NCBI GenBank assembly: GCA_039105265.1
Contig: JAPFFF010000001.1
Span: 7,502,001-7,566,000 of the forward strand
Direction of reading: 5' to 3'
DNA: 64,000 nt
Source of the DNA: Tritrichomonas musculus
Lineage: Eukaryota; Parabasalia; Tritrichomonadida; Tritrichomonadidae
The translations under genes were made by a program, and so were the position numbers. Of the stretch, positions 52,401-63,053 are shown one piece after another. Below the pieces are notes generated by a model that was not told where the DNA came from, ran no database searches, and saw nothing but the letters and a program-made list of their open reading frames with translations. Position 1 is the stretch's first letter. Every line of letters begins with the position of its first letter.

Positions 52401-54220
52401 TGAGATGCACAGCAAATCACTGCTTAACTTCTCTTTTATTGAAGCATACCGAAAGAGGAAGAAAGAATGATCAGAAAGAATTAGATAATGTTGCTCATAG
52501 AGAACTTTTTCAAAGCGTAAATGGTATATATGACTTTTTCATAGATCATCTCTCTGTTGATCAAAGTGATGTTGCTTACGTGATATTGCAAATTATTCTC
52601 ATAATGAAACCTTTCCCTCAAGAAACACTATTCGCAAAAATAGCAGAACTCAAATCATGCAGATATTCACATGTTAGAAGAGCAGCAGCCAGAGCAGTAC
52701 TCATCGTCATTCCACCAAACTTAGTAGATAGTTATGCTCAAAAATGCCTCAACGAGCTCGTCAATCGTGCATCACTTCCAACAACACCAAAACCAAAAGA
52801 TGATGATGGAGATAAAAGCAAAGAAAAAGAAAAGACGCAAAAAGAAGAGAAGAGTCAAGATGAAAAAGAAAAAGAAAAGAAAGATGATAAAAACGAAGAT
52901 GAAAAAGTTACTCCATTCTCATCAGCCTCATCATCATCTTTCAATATAAATTCAAATGCAAGCAGCAACATTGACGTAATTAATAATAACGAGGATGACG
53001 AGGATGATGGCCATGATGTAACTGAGAGCCGTACAAATACAATTGATGGTATTTTACTTCAAATCGAACAATTATGTAGAGAATTCTCATCTATTAAGCA
53101 ACTTCTCCTCCCACAAGTTGAAGATATATGTAAAACATCAATCAAAAATCACATTACAGATTACATTCAAATTTATGCAGTCATTTCTCTTGCTCGTGAA
53201 TTTAATTGTTTGTATCTTCTAAAGCCAATGCTTCTTGTACTATTCAGAAAACGAAAAGAAATGCATTTAATGGAACGCCCACTTGGTCATCAAATTCTTA
53301 GAGCAACTTTCTCTGTCATTTCTGATGAAGAAAAAGCAGAAGTATTATCTACTAATGATTTTGGTACTATTTTCCACTTAATAATTCATATTCTATCTAA
53401 TAAGGAAGAAATTTCACCTTTGATTCAACCTTTATTGGTCAATTTGTATTTAACTGATAAAAATCAAGAAATTAGTGACTACCTGCCTTCACTTCTTTCT
53501 TCTCCAACAGAAGAACAGAAGGAGCAATATCTTCAAATCATTTACAGTTCGCAAACAGGGCAACTTGAAGATGAGAGATTTGAATCAATGCTCAACTTGG
53601 CTCCACTTTTTGTCAACAATGCTAAGGAAGTTTTAAGCCACTTTTCTCAATATGCCAGATTTGTCGATCGAAGTGACTCTAATGTATTACTATCAATATC
53701 ACAAATGATGCTCCACTTCCACGAACAACTCTTCAACAGTTTTGATCCTGAAAATGAGAATTTAACACATTGGAAAATTGCTTTGCGAATCCTTAGTGAC
53801 GAGAATTCATCAATTAGATTTCCATGTTGTAAAGCGCTTTCATTCCACATCCATCTTCCATCAAATCAACAACAGCAAACGTCAAATAATAATAATAATA
53901 ATGAAATTAAAAACACTAATTTACAAATTGATTTATGTGAATTTGATTTGGTTGAACAAATTTATAGATTGATAGGAAGAAAGAAATCTGTGCTCGAAGA
54001 AATTCTTCAAGAATTAAAAGAATTCAAGGAAGACGAAGGAGATACTCATTTCAAAAAAGAACCAACTCCATTCTTATTACCATCATCATTCCACGTTCAA
54101 CTAATCAAACAAATATTGAGAGAAATGAGTCAAAATAGTGCTCCTTTTTCTGATGATTATACTGAAGAAGATGATTCTGATGATAAAGAAAAGCAAAGAG
54201 AAGAAGATAAAAAAAAGTAA
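49478..54220 (+). CDS. Large HEAT/ARM-type repeat protein
   Basis: A 1580-residue protein. Residues 1-1100 and 1190-1540 are continuous alpha-helical repeats of HEAT/ARM type (for example YSHVRRAAARAVLIVIPPNLVDSYAQKCLNELV). Between about 1107 and 1185 there is a charged, low-complexity linker: a Lys/Glu/Asp run, then a Ser/Asn run, then NEDDEDDGHD. The C-terminal 30 residues are acidic (DDYTEEDDSDDKEKQREED). Giant helical solenoids of this type serve as scaffolds in transport, proteasome or kinase-assembly complexes. I could not match it to PA200, Ecm29, importins or GCN1 with confidence, so function is open. The start at 49478 is the first ATG. The frame is intact, and codon use looks like that of neighbours. 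Confidence 0.88.
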   Translation: MDDDNLQQVIESCIRCGNNISGRSLNHLSSSIRRWVERSPSELLSIIQTTLIEYDSQIVPTRILLSISNDLQGIDVQCFKEIVQSVISKSTNCIQSFSVISLIHNAVFILPVYSLSETEATQLANNIINIVPNTLHQNESIQVIATALSQFMKKWANSLTNPEILASSLFTLLSDNSFTYATLSLLCQSIVSLILSNKILGDVNLKELIEDLTHHKQTVLDQFTPVSNVNFIDYALRTLPLSAQYQLVGTVIFSLSPEKLNQVANRFSLLSNYIKTPPTDELTRICFYHLLSAVLKATSKQITPKALNMCCNALLKHAETQDHANRHAIKTCFGYLLQCSAHTQNPNKFNEMLFQRILALSPKSVLRQDALPLIIPCVPFSCITIEFFQYLLSLFDKQGSLAMKCIIEVYKNFDVPLEYSTLLFKKLDSMSAPIRTSNLEYLLRGDAKIISKIKEHAINCKEIDENRRLTLLLSTSSFESKVGKNMVVSVSLLKSAIHSWDFEVRMSAIQLLYGQYAIGNEERLAILKDTIPRVFVYCDLKFSKQLERCLDNIVRSLDNNSNSSNCKIFIKSLMSEIQPLLRPYQSGVKKSYIIGLIMTIWRTKPLYLLTKKLTKQLILGLFESSYALRDQFFTLLLFIVRTSANNEAAKSIVKAVINKESEFVTDLIDKNKDSPRFRESDGAARLIALLDIIQKEKPLDFYISEMWIEYLNGSNDSIPSHFPLSVILHILKSNIQNVKVRFFIDKLLPYIIQLITDSLSFMSVEANVEVIPIQQIRNDNPPESQLHSSVNKSWLAVRQSLNIITCIINHYFEEIPKKLVEQIGDTLFRFLIESRHFSTVYYAHLTFQSLCTRCYIRDDCNKFPEKWTYLLLKTADSFSSADHKASDGFVQTATALIHSEPSHLFGSQRVIYHLLLHFCFSSIDNPTAENQLRSALLLTEAIAKDKPTQVNIEPYESQLLMSVFTLYTTQMSYEMRCTANHCLTSLLLKHTERGRKNDQKELDNVAHRELFQSVNGIYDFFIDHLSVDQSDVAYVILQIILIMKPFPQETLFAKIAELKSCRYSHVRRAAARAVLIVIPPNLVDSYAQKCLNELVNRASLPTTPKPKDDDGDKSKEKEKTQKEEKSQDEKEKEKKDDKNEDEKVTPFSSASSSSFNINSNASSNIDVINNNEDDEDDGHDVTESRTNTIDGILLQIEQLCREFSSIKQLLLPQVEDICKTSIKNHITDYIQIYAVISLAREFNCLYLLKPMLLVLFRKRKEMHLMERPLGHQILRATFSVISDEEKAEVLSTNDFGTIFHLIIHILSNKEEISPLIQPLLVNLYLTDKNQEISDYLPSLLSSPTEEQKEQYLQIIYSSQTGQLEDERFESMLNLAPLFVNNAKEVLSHFSQYARFVDRSDSNVLLSISQMMLHFHEQLFNSFDPENENLTHWKIALRILSDENSSIRFPCCKALSFHIHLPSNQQQQTSNNNNNNEIKNTNLQIDLCEFDLVEQIYRLIGRKKSVLEEILQELKEFKEDEGDTHFKKEPTPFLLPSSFHVQLIKQILREMSQNSAPFSDDYTEEDDSDDKEKQREEDKKK

Positions 54221-54570
54221 TGAATAATAATTAATAATATCATTTTAACTAAGAAAGATTTTGTTTGTTGTAAGAATTTATCTATAATATTTTTTATATT
54301 AAACCTTTTATATTAGACAATACTTTTCAAATGTATTTTCTCCATCTAAAATATCTTTTATATATTTATTTATATGTTTTTTACTCGGTAGCTAATAATA
54401 CTATTTAGAATTACATTGTATTAAATAATATTTGAAGAACTCTAATAAGGAACAATAATTCAGAATTGGATTAATTGATAATAATAGCAATGTGATTTTT
54501 AATAGTTTAATTAAAATAAATATTAAACAAAATACATATTAATAAAGACTACAAAGATAAATAATTAACT
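54221..54570. other. Convergent intergenic spacer
   Basis: About 350 bases of AT-rich DNA between the ends of the HEAT-type gene and the second PP2C gene. Nothing is recognised. Confidence 0.4.
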
Positions 54571-55425
54571 CTATTTTGGAGTTAAATTTATCACTACACA
54601 TGTAACATTGTCAGTTGTTCCCCGTTCAAGGGCCATATCTTTTATTGTTCTTGCTGCTTCTTGAGGATTTTGAATTCTATCAGCAACACTGCCAACTGTT
54701 TCATCATCAAGAACATCAAATACGCCATCACAAGCAATTACAACCTTCATTCCATCCTTCCTTTTCATTCTAGTGATATATGGTTCGCATGATAAACCAG
54801 GGCCAACAGCAGCATCACCAATTGCACGTGAAAGCATTAAGCAACCATTTACACGTCCTTGGATAACATGTCCACCTCTTTCAAGAACTTTTTCTTTTTC
54901 TTGGGGGTCTGAAGCTTTATGATCATATGAGCAACGAGTTACTTTAGGTGGAGTTGGTTTCCATCCTCGACGACCTCTTTGTCCTGGACTTTGACTATTG
55001 TCTGCTTTCTCAATAAGTAAAATTCGTGTATCGCCAACGTTGGCGCAATAAACAATATTATTAATAATAATAACAATGCCTGCAGTTGTACCTGCATCTG
55101 GAAACTTGCTTAGTGCTTCTTGGTTAATTTCTTCAATTGCCTCTGTAATTGCTTTTTCAACTGTTATTTCTTTTTCTTTCAAAATTCGATTAATCTTTCT
55201 ATGAAGATTGTTTGCGCAATAAGTAGAAACTTCATTTCCACCATGGCCATCAAAAACGCCATAATATTGTGTGTTAGCGCCTGTAAACTCTCCAATAATT
55301 GAGCAAGCATCTTCCATTGAACTACGAACGCCTATTGTATCAGACTGGCCAGTAGAAAAAATCTGACGGCCAGATACTATTAAAGTACGTTCTTGTACTG
55401 TTTCTGGTTGTGTTTGAGAAAACAT
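54571..55425 (-). CDS. PP2C-family Ser/Thr phosphatase (copy 2)
   Basis: A 284-residue protein with one PP2C domain. The motifs are GQSDTIGVRSSMEDACSIIG, YYGVFDGHGGNEVS, GTTAGIVIIINNIVYCANVGDTRILL, CSYDHKASDPQE, VNGCLMLSRAIGDAAVG, ACDGVFDVLDDETV and GTTDNVTCVVINL. All metal-binding acids are present, so it should be active. It differs from copy 1 by a Pro/Gly/Arg-rich insert of about 20 residues (QSPGQRGRRGWKPTPPK) between the GDTRILL strand and the CSYDHKA segment. The two proteins are clearly related but not recent duplicates. Substrate is unknown; the family is cytosolic or nuclear in the absence of a signal peptide. Confidence 0.95.
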   Translation of the reverse strand: MFSQTQPETVQERTLIVSGRQIFSTGQSDTIGVRSSMEDACSIIGEFTGANTQYYGVFDGHGGNEVSTYCANNLHRKINRILKEKEITVEKAITEAIEEINQEALSKFPDAGTTAGIVIIINNIVYCANVGDTRILLIEKADNSQSPGQRGRRGWKPTPPKVTRCSYDHKASDPQEKEKVLERGGHVIQGRVNGCLMLSRAIGDAAVGPGLSCEPYITRMKRKDGMKVVIACDGVFDVLDDETVGSVADRIQNPQEAARTIKDMALERGTTDNVTCVVINLTPK

Positions 55426-57090
55426 TTGACGCGAAAAATATTTCTATTACAAACTTTGATAAAAAACTTTTCATTGAGTATTATCAAAATATAACAAACT
55501 ATTTTGAGAAGTTTATTGAATGATATAAGTATCCTTTTCGGCCTTAGCCGTAATAGGCAATCGCCATTGTAAGGGCCATAATTTAAGCAAACCGCTTTTA
55601 ACGATAGTCATATTTATTTAGTTGACGATATTAATATGATAATAATATCTGTGAGCTAAAATATTTTTATCATATTAATTAATATTTTAGTATAAATGTG
55701 ATAAATAAATATGATATTAAAACTTTTAAATATAGTGATTTCCCCAAGATATTAATGATTGAAATAATATAAAAAATATGATATATCAAAAAGTTTATTA
55801 TATGACCAAACGTCCTCAGAAAAATGTTTCCCTTTTTTTATGTAGTATTTGATGATCCATAGACCATGAGTCAAAATTTAGTATCAAATATCGAAAATCA
55901 AGTGAAATGGACGTAGTTTTCAAAATGTACAAAAGGTTATAAATATTCACAATGATACCTTTTTTTAGAGAAGAAAGTTCTATGGTAAAGGAAAATTTTT
56001 CAATATATTGAAAGAAAATTCTAACAATTCAACCTTACCAACTTAAAAAGCAATTACTGATCAACAGGATTCATATGAACTAGAGCTCAAATTGATTAAG
56101 GCAGTGAAGATGGTAGCATGCTGAAGTGATAAATTAGTATCCATCCATTTATTCTATTTAGACTCTAGTATATCAAGGTTTCACAAAGTCTACTATACAG
56201 ATCATTTTATCATTTAAGTAAGTTAGTTCATTTCCATCTATATCAATCTAAAAACTCGATTACATCAATCTCTTTAAGAATCTAATCGATATTCTAGAGT
56301 TTATTGCAGCTAATGTATTTGTGTTCAAAAAACTCGTTGGTTATCTTTCTTACATGTAAATACTACTAATGAGAAATTAAGGCAAAACAATTATATGATT
56401 ATGTTTACAATATTATCGGTAATGTTATATGGATAGAATTTATTTAATTTACTAGTAACGCTGTTCATAAAACATTAGAATAAATCTATCGCATTGTCCA
56501 GACTATTACTAGGAAAGTAGGCTTTATTATTTAATAATGATTTTCATTGTTTATTAATTGGATTATAATGTATTAAATCCTGTGGTAACAGTTTTGTGAA
56601 ATAGTTAAGGTGGTCCTGGATTCCTTATTAAATGCATTATTGATTATGTAGAATGTTTTCTCTAATTGTAATAAACCTCTATCTCAGATATTATTAATGT
56701 TGTTCTTTAACTGCTCATCAGTTTTGAACAACCAACTTCATTATTGATGCGATTTGACTTTATATTTCTTTTGATAACATTAATGTTGTGAGCAATTAGT
56801 ATTCGTTTAATATTTGTTGTATATTCTGCAAGGAATTTCGATAAATACTCCATCTTGTTGTTGTTATCGTCAATTGGAACCTTTTAATAAAATATTATGC
56901 TATCACAAATTTTCTCACATAATACTTTAAGAGTATATTTATTACTTGTTCCTGCTGTATAGTCCATATCATATTGAATGTTTTAAATTTTTGATAACTT
57001 TAAACTATAGTAAGAATAAAAATATAAAATTAAAATTGAGGTAAATATTTTTTTTAGAACTTTTGAAAAAAATATCTTCTCATTTTTATG
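55426..57090. other. Gene-poor region
   Basis: About 1.7 kb. The first 100 bases are the promoter side of the second PP2C gene. Between about 56600 and 57000 the minus strand has fragments that look like decayed coding sequence (for example phrases like KYTLKVLCEKICDSI and NNKMEYLSKFLAEYTTNIKRI) of unknown family. No tRNA or other RNA gene is seen. Confidence 0.45.
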
Positions 57091-58089
57091 AATACTTTTT
57101 CATCGTTCTGTGGTCTTGGTCTCTCATATGGAATTTGTGGAAGACGAAGACCCACAAAGCTTTAGAGTAAATACATTATTCACTACTGCAATTAACTTTA
57201 CTAAAACTTTTGCGCCAAAACCACATAATTCTTGAGCACCAAAAAAGATTCCAATTTTTATTGAAAAATCTGATTGGATATTTACATATCTGATGATTTT
57301 TTTTAAACGAATTACGTGATTTTATTTCAATAGACCATTCTTATGTAAAAAGATCGACACAAAAAGGAACAAAGGCCTATTTTCATTATCGATATTTCGA
57401 CATTAATAAAAAATGGCGCATTTATTATACAGTTTCCATAGAAAAAATTTCAGAAAAAGTTTCAACCAATTTTCTAAGAGATAAGTGGATACCAGAAAGT
57501 CAAATTCTAGAATTAAATATTGGTGCGCAAAACAAACCAAAAAAAAAGTTTTAATGAACATGAACACATTCGTTTTTATAAATATTTTGAATATTCAACA
57601 AGTTCAATTGCCATTTTAAAACAAAAATCATCTTTGTTGTTTTACAAAGATGATTTTTCAAAAATTTTCATTTTTTTTTTGTAAATCTATGAAAAAGTTT
57701 GGTTATCAAAAAAATGATGATTCAGAAATGCTTTCCCAGTATTTAAACATTTTTACGATTGATAAAAAAATCAATGATTTCCTGATCCTCCAACAATTAA
57801 CCTGATTTTTATTAATCATTTTGACCGATTGGTTATAAAACATATTAAAATGAAGCCAAAGCAAGAAGATAATAGCATTATAAAAGATGACTATAATTAT
57901 ACTGTCAGAACAATAAAGTTCTTTAGTAATTATAAAAACGAATCAGAAATAGAATTGTATGTAAAAAGTCATATGAATGAAGTCATTGGTGTTTTTTTCA
58001 TTCACAATCAGCCAATTGAAATGATTCAATTAATTGAAGAAGGTATTATTCATTTTCGAAAAATTAAGAGTCAAACAATTAAATCATAA
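57091..58089 (+). pseudogene. Broken gene remnant, family unknown
   Basis: On the plus strand, open pieces follow one another in changing frames with several breaks. The longest are at about 57312-57553 (including KGTKAYFHYRYFDINKKWRIYYTVSIE) and 57829-58089 (including YNYTVRTIKFFSNYKNESEIELYVK). The composition is that of real protein rather than noise. I do not recognise the family, and it could be a host gene or part of an old mobile element. It ends 60 bases before a small MITE. Confidence 0.45.
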
Positions 58090-58150
58090 ACATTTTCTTT
58101 TTATTTATATATTTTTATATTTATTTATATTTATTTATTTATATATTCTA

Positions 58151-58304
58151 AAGTCGGATTCAAAATTCTTGGGACAACATTCAATTTTTTTCAATGTTTC
58201 TCAGAAAAAAAATCATTCAGCTTGGGACAAATTGACCTAAAAGATTTATAAATTTGACCTTATCGTTTTCAAAAAGTTTGTCCCAAGCCTTTTGAATCCG
58301 ACTT
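58151..58304. mobile_element. 154-base TA-flanked MITE
   Basis: The left end AAGTCGGATTCAAAATTCTT is mirrored at the right end (58278-58304) with about two mismatches. Both arms include TTGGGACAA. The dinucleotide TA lies directly outside each end (58149-58150 and 58305-58306), fitting a Tc1/mariner-type MITE. No coding capacity. Confidence 0.75.
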
Positions 58305-58699
58305 TATTCATATAGTCTTAAAAATAGAGAGTAAAATTTCCAAAAAGTTCTACAAAAAATATCTACCAAAATAGTGGACCATTAGTGGATAAATTATAAG
58401 CAAACATATTTCAATTAATCTACAAATACCAGAACAAGTGTGCAGATGCTCCAAAACAAATAACACTCCTTTAAATACATGCAGATGCTTTAATTCTCTT
58501 AGTGAAACTGTAATAAACCCTTCATATTTAAATTTTCGTGTCATCTCTATTAATTCTTGATGTGATAATAATATCGCTTAGCTTTTTATAATTCTAAAGC
58601 AAAACCAATAAAAGATTACGGTTCATTACTTGTACAGTTAAGAAAACAACGCTTAGTCTTTTATGAATTCATCACTATATGAATATTCAAAATTAGAAT

Positions 58700-59850
58700 T
58701 TTAGTCCTCAGAGGAAGAAGAAGGGAGATACTTTTGTTCATACGCTACAGAGAATCTATTGATATCAATTAGAGTTTAAGTAATTGTTTGATCTCTTTTA
58801 TTCTTGACTACACCAAATATTCTTCAGTCGAGAGGTTGGAACTGTCCAGTTCCGCCCCTCTGGACATAAATTAAGTGAATATTATTTTAACTTGCATAAG
58901 AAACGACAGAATCATCAACATGTGAGGGATATGCATTTAGAACTAACTCAAAGCCACGATTGTCCATTCGTTTTAAAAGCTATTCTAAATAAGAGATGAC
59001 AACAGTTGAATCAGCCTACCTACTTTCAGTGTGTAGGAGGAGATCATCAGGAAATAATTCACTTTTATTCTTTTGTTCAGTCTTTTTTGTAGTTCCTAAA
59101 GCAAAAATAACCAATGTAAATCTGATTTCTGGGTTTATTCATGAGGTACCTATGTAAATAGTTCCTTCCTTTTAATTCTGGTGATCGGAATTAATTTTAA
59201 CTGTTTCTTGTCCTTTTATGAATACTGTTTTAACTTGAGGAGAAAAAGTATTCACTCTTTTTTTCATCCATATTCAGAATACGGTTTATTCCAAATTTGA
59301 TAATAGCATCTGCTAAAGAGTTTAAGTATTCATCAACTTCAATATCTCTGATTTCTGTACATCTCTCGGCATGTCGTTTCCTTAAGACCAAACAATTTCT
59401 TTTCATGAACTTACTTATTCATGAACGACTTGCATGAAACTTTGGAATTTGGATTTTTTTCATGAATTTGTCGACATTGTCATCTACTTCATCAATAAGT
59501 GAGTTTATTTAATCTTCAAAATAAAGGTGAAAACAATTTTTAGAATCTATTTTCTTTTTTAAGTTTTGAATCAAAATATATCTATCAGCTATGTTTTCAG
59601 GTGAATAATAATAAAATAAAGCTATTCTAGCTATATATAATGTTGTTATAATATTTCCTTCATTAATTAATTTTAAAATTTCATTTCAAATATCCTTTTC
59701 TTGTCTATTAGTAAAATTTTTTCTGAAATATTTAATGTAAACATAAGTAGTATTTTTTTTGACCATTTGAACTTTGTTTTTTGATATATTTGGGACTAAA
59801 ACTTTTCGTTTTAATGAAATATACTTATCATGACTCGCCAGTATGGTTGA
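58700..59850 (-). pseudogene. Decayed pogo/DDE_1-like transposase
   Basis: Minus-strand coding fragments match the order of a DDE_1 transposase. They are: a helical N-terminal part near 59800-59400; a first catalytic Asp context NMDEKR with a preceding INRIL near 59290; GTIYIG and FALGTT strands near 59150; the second Asp context FELVLNAYPSHVDD near 58940; and the third, GGTGQFQPLD, near 58840. Frames change several times, and stops are frequent (for example near 59220, 59160, 59000 and 58880), so it is dead. It differs from the intact pogo-like copy at 25015-26592, so it is from another lineage. No terminal repeats were found for it. Confidence 0.7.
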
Positions 59851-60143
59851 ATATTCTTGATGTTTTCATCCAATCTACTTTCTTTTTACAAAAATTATGT
59901 TAACAATAGACTTATTTCAATTATACTATCTATTTGGTCCTACTTAAAAAAGCAAAGCTTGAATAAAGCAGTATAAATGATTAAGTTCGAATTTAAACTT
60001 TTTGAATACCAAAAATGGTTTCTCAGAGCCACCCTAGTTAGCTACAACATATGAAATTACCTATATTTTAAGGTGGACTATTAACAAGTAGCTTTTTATT
60101 TATTTATTGAAATTTTGATCAAGAATTCACCAGGACATAATTA

Positions 60144-60261
60144 AGCTTTCTTTGGAAAGACGTCGTAGGACTTTGATCGTTAATTTTTGACGATCTTGAC
60201 ATTTGATGATCTTCGGAGATGGCATACTAACGTATTCTACGACGTCTTTCCAAAGAAAGCT
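60144..60261. mobile_element. 118-base fold-back MITE
   Basis: A 25-base inverted repeat, AGCTTTCTTTGGAAAGACGT and onward, stands at 60144-60168 and in reverse at 60237-60261 with no mismatch seen. The loop contains another short stem (GATCGTTAA...TTGACGATC). No clear target duplication. No coding capacity. Confidence 0.7.
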
Positions 60262-61504
60262 AGAAAATCTTGATTTAAGATGTTACAGTAGCAAGAAAAA
60301 CATATATATGCAAACTTGGTGATTTTAAGCATTCACACAAACTTGTTAGAGTTACTTCGAATCTGAATTCTTAGTGAAATTCCACTAAGATTTTTGTTCA
60401 TCATTGTTAAGTGTTACATTGCTTTTAATTGTCAATGATATCAATGAATTCAGGAATCAATTAGATCATTCAATGCTGATTTGATAATCTGCATCACTAA
60501 AGTCAAAAGTAATGAAGATTTCTTCCATTGAAATAATTCTGACAATTAACTCATTAAATAAAGTAATATTTCTTAAATATTTTCTTTACAATTTGCTGTA
60601 ATGACTCATCTATTATTTCGACTTGCAAACAGTATTCTATTGCATCTGCTATTTACCGCAAGCTGTGAATTCACAAGTTAATCTGATTGGCAAATTAAAG
60701 TTGATTGAGTTTAAATAATCAAGTTGGTCATCAAATATTTGGAAATTTTTAAATACAATTATTATTGAAATGATTTCAATTGAGCTGAATCGTATTAACA
60801 AATCAATATCTTTAAAAATTTATATTTGGATCTGTGCGACAAAGTTCTTGTTGATGCACTATTTGAGTATGTTTTCAACATCTTTTTAAAAAGGACATAA
60901 CGCTATGGAAAGCATAAATGGAAGTCTTAAATATTACATACCAAATTTCATCACAAAGGAGATTAAAGTGCAAAATATCTTGGTGACAAGCCTATGCATA
61001 TTACAATAAATAAAAAAATATATTTTTTTAAGCTCTTTTGAAATAAATTCATATAAATATTAGTAAAACATTTTTTGAAAAATTCAATGCTTATTTGGCA
61101 AATATTGAATGAACTTTTTCAATTATAACCAAAATTAACGGGCACATACAATTTTTTATCATCAATTCTGATATTTTAATGTTTTTTTAGTAAAAATATT
61201 AATTTAATGATACCATTTTAATACAAATAACATTTTTTTATCAATATATCCATGTAAAAATGAAAATTGAAATAGATATGATTGTGAAATTAGACAATAA
61301 AAATTGAATTATGATATGTTAATACGTTAATCTTCAAAATAAACGTCTGTTTTCATATCATGTCATCATAAAACGAATGAAGACATTACAAATTGAATAT
61401 TTTTATTGTAATAACTTTTCAAGAATTAAAAAAAGAGAATAAAAAGACAAAAATATGCTTTTGCAATGTAATAAAGGAATTATAATTTCGTTTAAAAATC
61501 AATT
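60262..61504. other. Gene-poor region
   Basis: About 1.2 kb. Between about 60400 and 60960 the minus strand holds open fragments (for example SSIEIISIIIVFKNFQIFDDQLDYLN) that look like an old decayed gene of unknown family. The rest is AT-rich filler. Confidence 0.4.
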
Positions 61505-62218
61505 TTATTTTTTCAGATACTTTGATTTCGGATTACTGTGAATTAAATCGAGTTCTTTTTGTTTTTCTTTTAATTTTTGTTCAAGGTCCTTTTTCTTTTG
61601 AGTCCATTCATCTTTCTGCTGTTGTAATTGAGCCATTTTCTTCTGATAAGAATTTGTTTCTTTTTGTCTACGAGCATCGCTTTCGTGCTGCTTTTCATCA
61701 CTCAATTGAGCGTTTCCTTCTTCTTGATTTCGAAGTCTCCTATTTTCTTCTAATATTCCTTTTCTCCTTTCTTCAAGGCTTCTGATTTCTTTTTGGGCTG
61801 CTTGTAATTGATTCCTCAGTTTATTGACATTTGTCTGTGCTTCAGAACCTTCTTCTTGGCCATTGCTGATATGACGTAAAGCTCTTTCTTGTTTCTTTGC
61901 TGTTTGAACAAGTGCTGCGTTTTCTGATTCAAGTTCGGCTAATTGTCTCCTTTTTTGGGCTATCTTTTCTTTGATTGTTTTTGCATCATATTTCTTTTGT
62001 GTAGAAGCAGCTGCAGAATCGCAACACTTTTCAATTGCGGAAAGTTTTCCCATCAACATTGCACTTAATTGTTCTACGTCGTCACAAGTTGCGGGATCAA
62101 CATTTGGTGTTTCTGGAACTGGAATATTGGCATCATGAATGATACGATCGAACATTTCGTTCATTTGAACAAGATTTGCCCGAAGCTGCGCGTTTGGATT
62201 GGAGGGTGTGTCGGACAT
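61505..62218 (-). CDS. Coiled-coil protein, unknown
   Basis: A 237-residue protein from the ATG at 62218 (MSDTPSNPNAQL). The frame is open four codons further, but those begin with TTG, so 62218 is the start. Residues 1-75 are a helical N-terminal part with a short Pro-rich hinge (IPVPETPNVDP). From about 80 to 228 the protein is a nearly unbroken coiled coil rich in E, K, Q and R, with heptad Leu (IKEKIAQKRRQLAELESENAALVQ). No domain is recognised. It probably forms a dimeric rod; the partner is unknown. Confidence 0.85.
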   Translation of the reverse strand: MSDTPSNPNAQLRANLVQMNEMFDRIIHDANIPVPETPNVDPATCDDVEQLSAMLMGKLSAIEKCCDSAAASTQKKYDAKTIKEKIAQKRRQLAELESENAALVQTAKKQERALRHISNGQEEGSEAQTNVNKLRNQLQAAQKEIRSLEERRKGILEENRRLRNQEEGNAQLSDEKQHESDARRQKETNSYQKKMAQLQQQKDEWTQKKKDLEQKLKEKQKELDLIHSNPKSKYLKK

Positions 62219-62230
62219 ATTATAAAGCAA

Positions 62231-63053
62231 CCGTTATTTTTTCCTTCACATTTATTTCAAAGCATATAAAATTTTTTAGAAGAATACGTTTTGTTTTAAG
62301 CTTAAGGTTATTGATTTTATTATTATAATATTTAACACTATTTAAACTTTTTTTCATCTTCAAATATTTCTTGTTTTGTATTATTTTAAATTGAATATTA
62401 ATTGATTCCGTTAATTTTCAAAATTACTTTTTTAAAATAATTCTAACTTATTATGTAATAAAATAATACTAAAAAGAATTTGATTTTAATTTATATTTAT
62501 CAATTACAATACTATAACTGGATTATTATATTGATTATAATATTATGAAAGCATATATTTCTATTTAAAAATCAAAAAGTGATTTCACACATAAAAAGTT
62601 TCAGGTATCATCAGAATAATTCGTTCTTAGAATATTTCCTTTTTATATTAAGATTTATAAATAAAAATAACTTATTTTAGATTTTTTTGATATTTTTTTA
62701 TTTATTATTTTATAAATGAAATATATTCTCAAACTATGAAGTATAATTAGTATAATATTTTTTTATTTTGAAAGAATTTTTAATGAATCATAAATGTTTA
62801 TCAAATAAAATACCGTATTTAAATAATTTTATCTTATTAAAGTTAATCTGTATCAAAATATTCGGCCTAGAAAATTCAATAGTTTATTTCAAATTCAATT
62901 AATGTAACGTTCGAAAAATGTATACGTTTATATTCAATTTAAAATACGTACGTTTATATTTTTTTTGAAAAGAAAAAAATTAAAATATTCTAAAAAATAT
63001 TAAATATATGCTTTTTAATATACATAATAAAACATTTAGTCGATTCTAATTAA
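62231..63053. other. Intergenic spacer
   Basis: About 820 bases of AT-rich DNA upstream of the coiled-coil gene and downstream of the partial gene at the right edge. A near-repeat of the word TACGTTTATATT occurs at about 62923 and 62948. No gene is seen. Confidence 0.5.

Noticed and set aside
55540-55610. Possible tRNA at the relatively GC-rich text near the second PP2C gene
   Set aside because: No T-loop (GGTTCRANYCC) or cloverleaf pairing could be found. No tRNA or rRNA gene was seen anywhere in the window.
27444-61504. CRISPR-like array or other prokaryotic defence system
   Set aside because: No regularly spaced direct repeats were found, and the genes are clearly eukaryotic.
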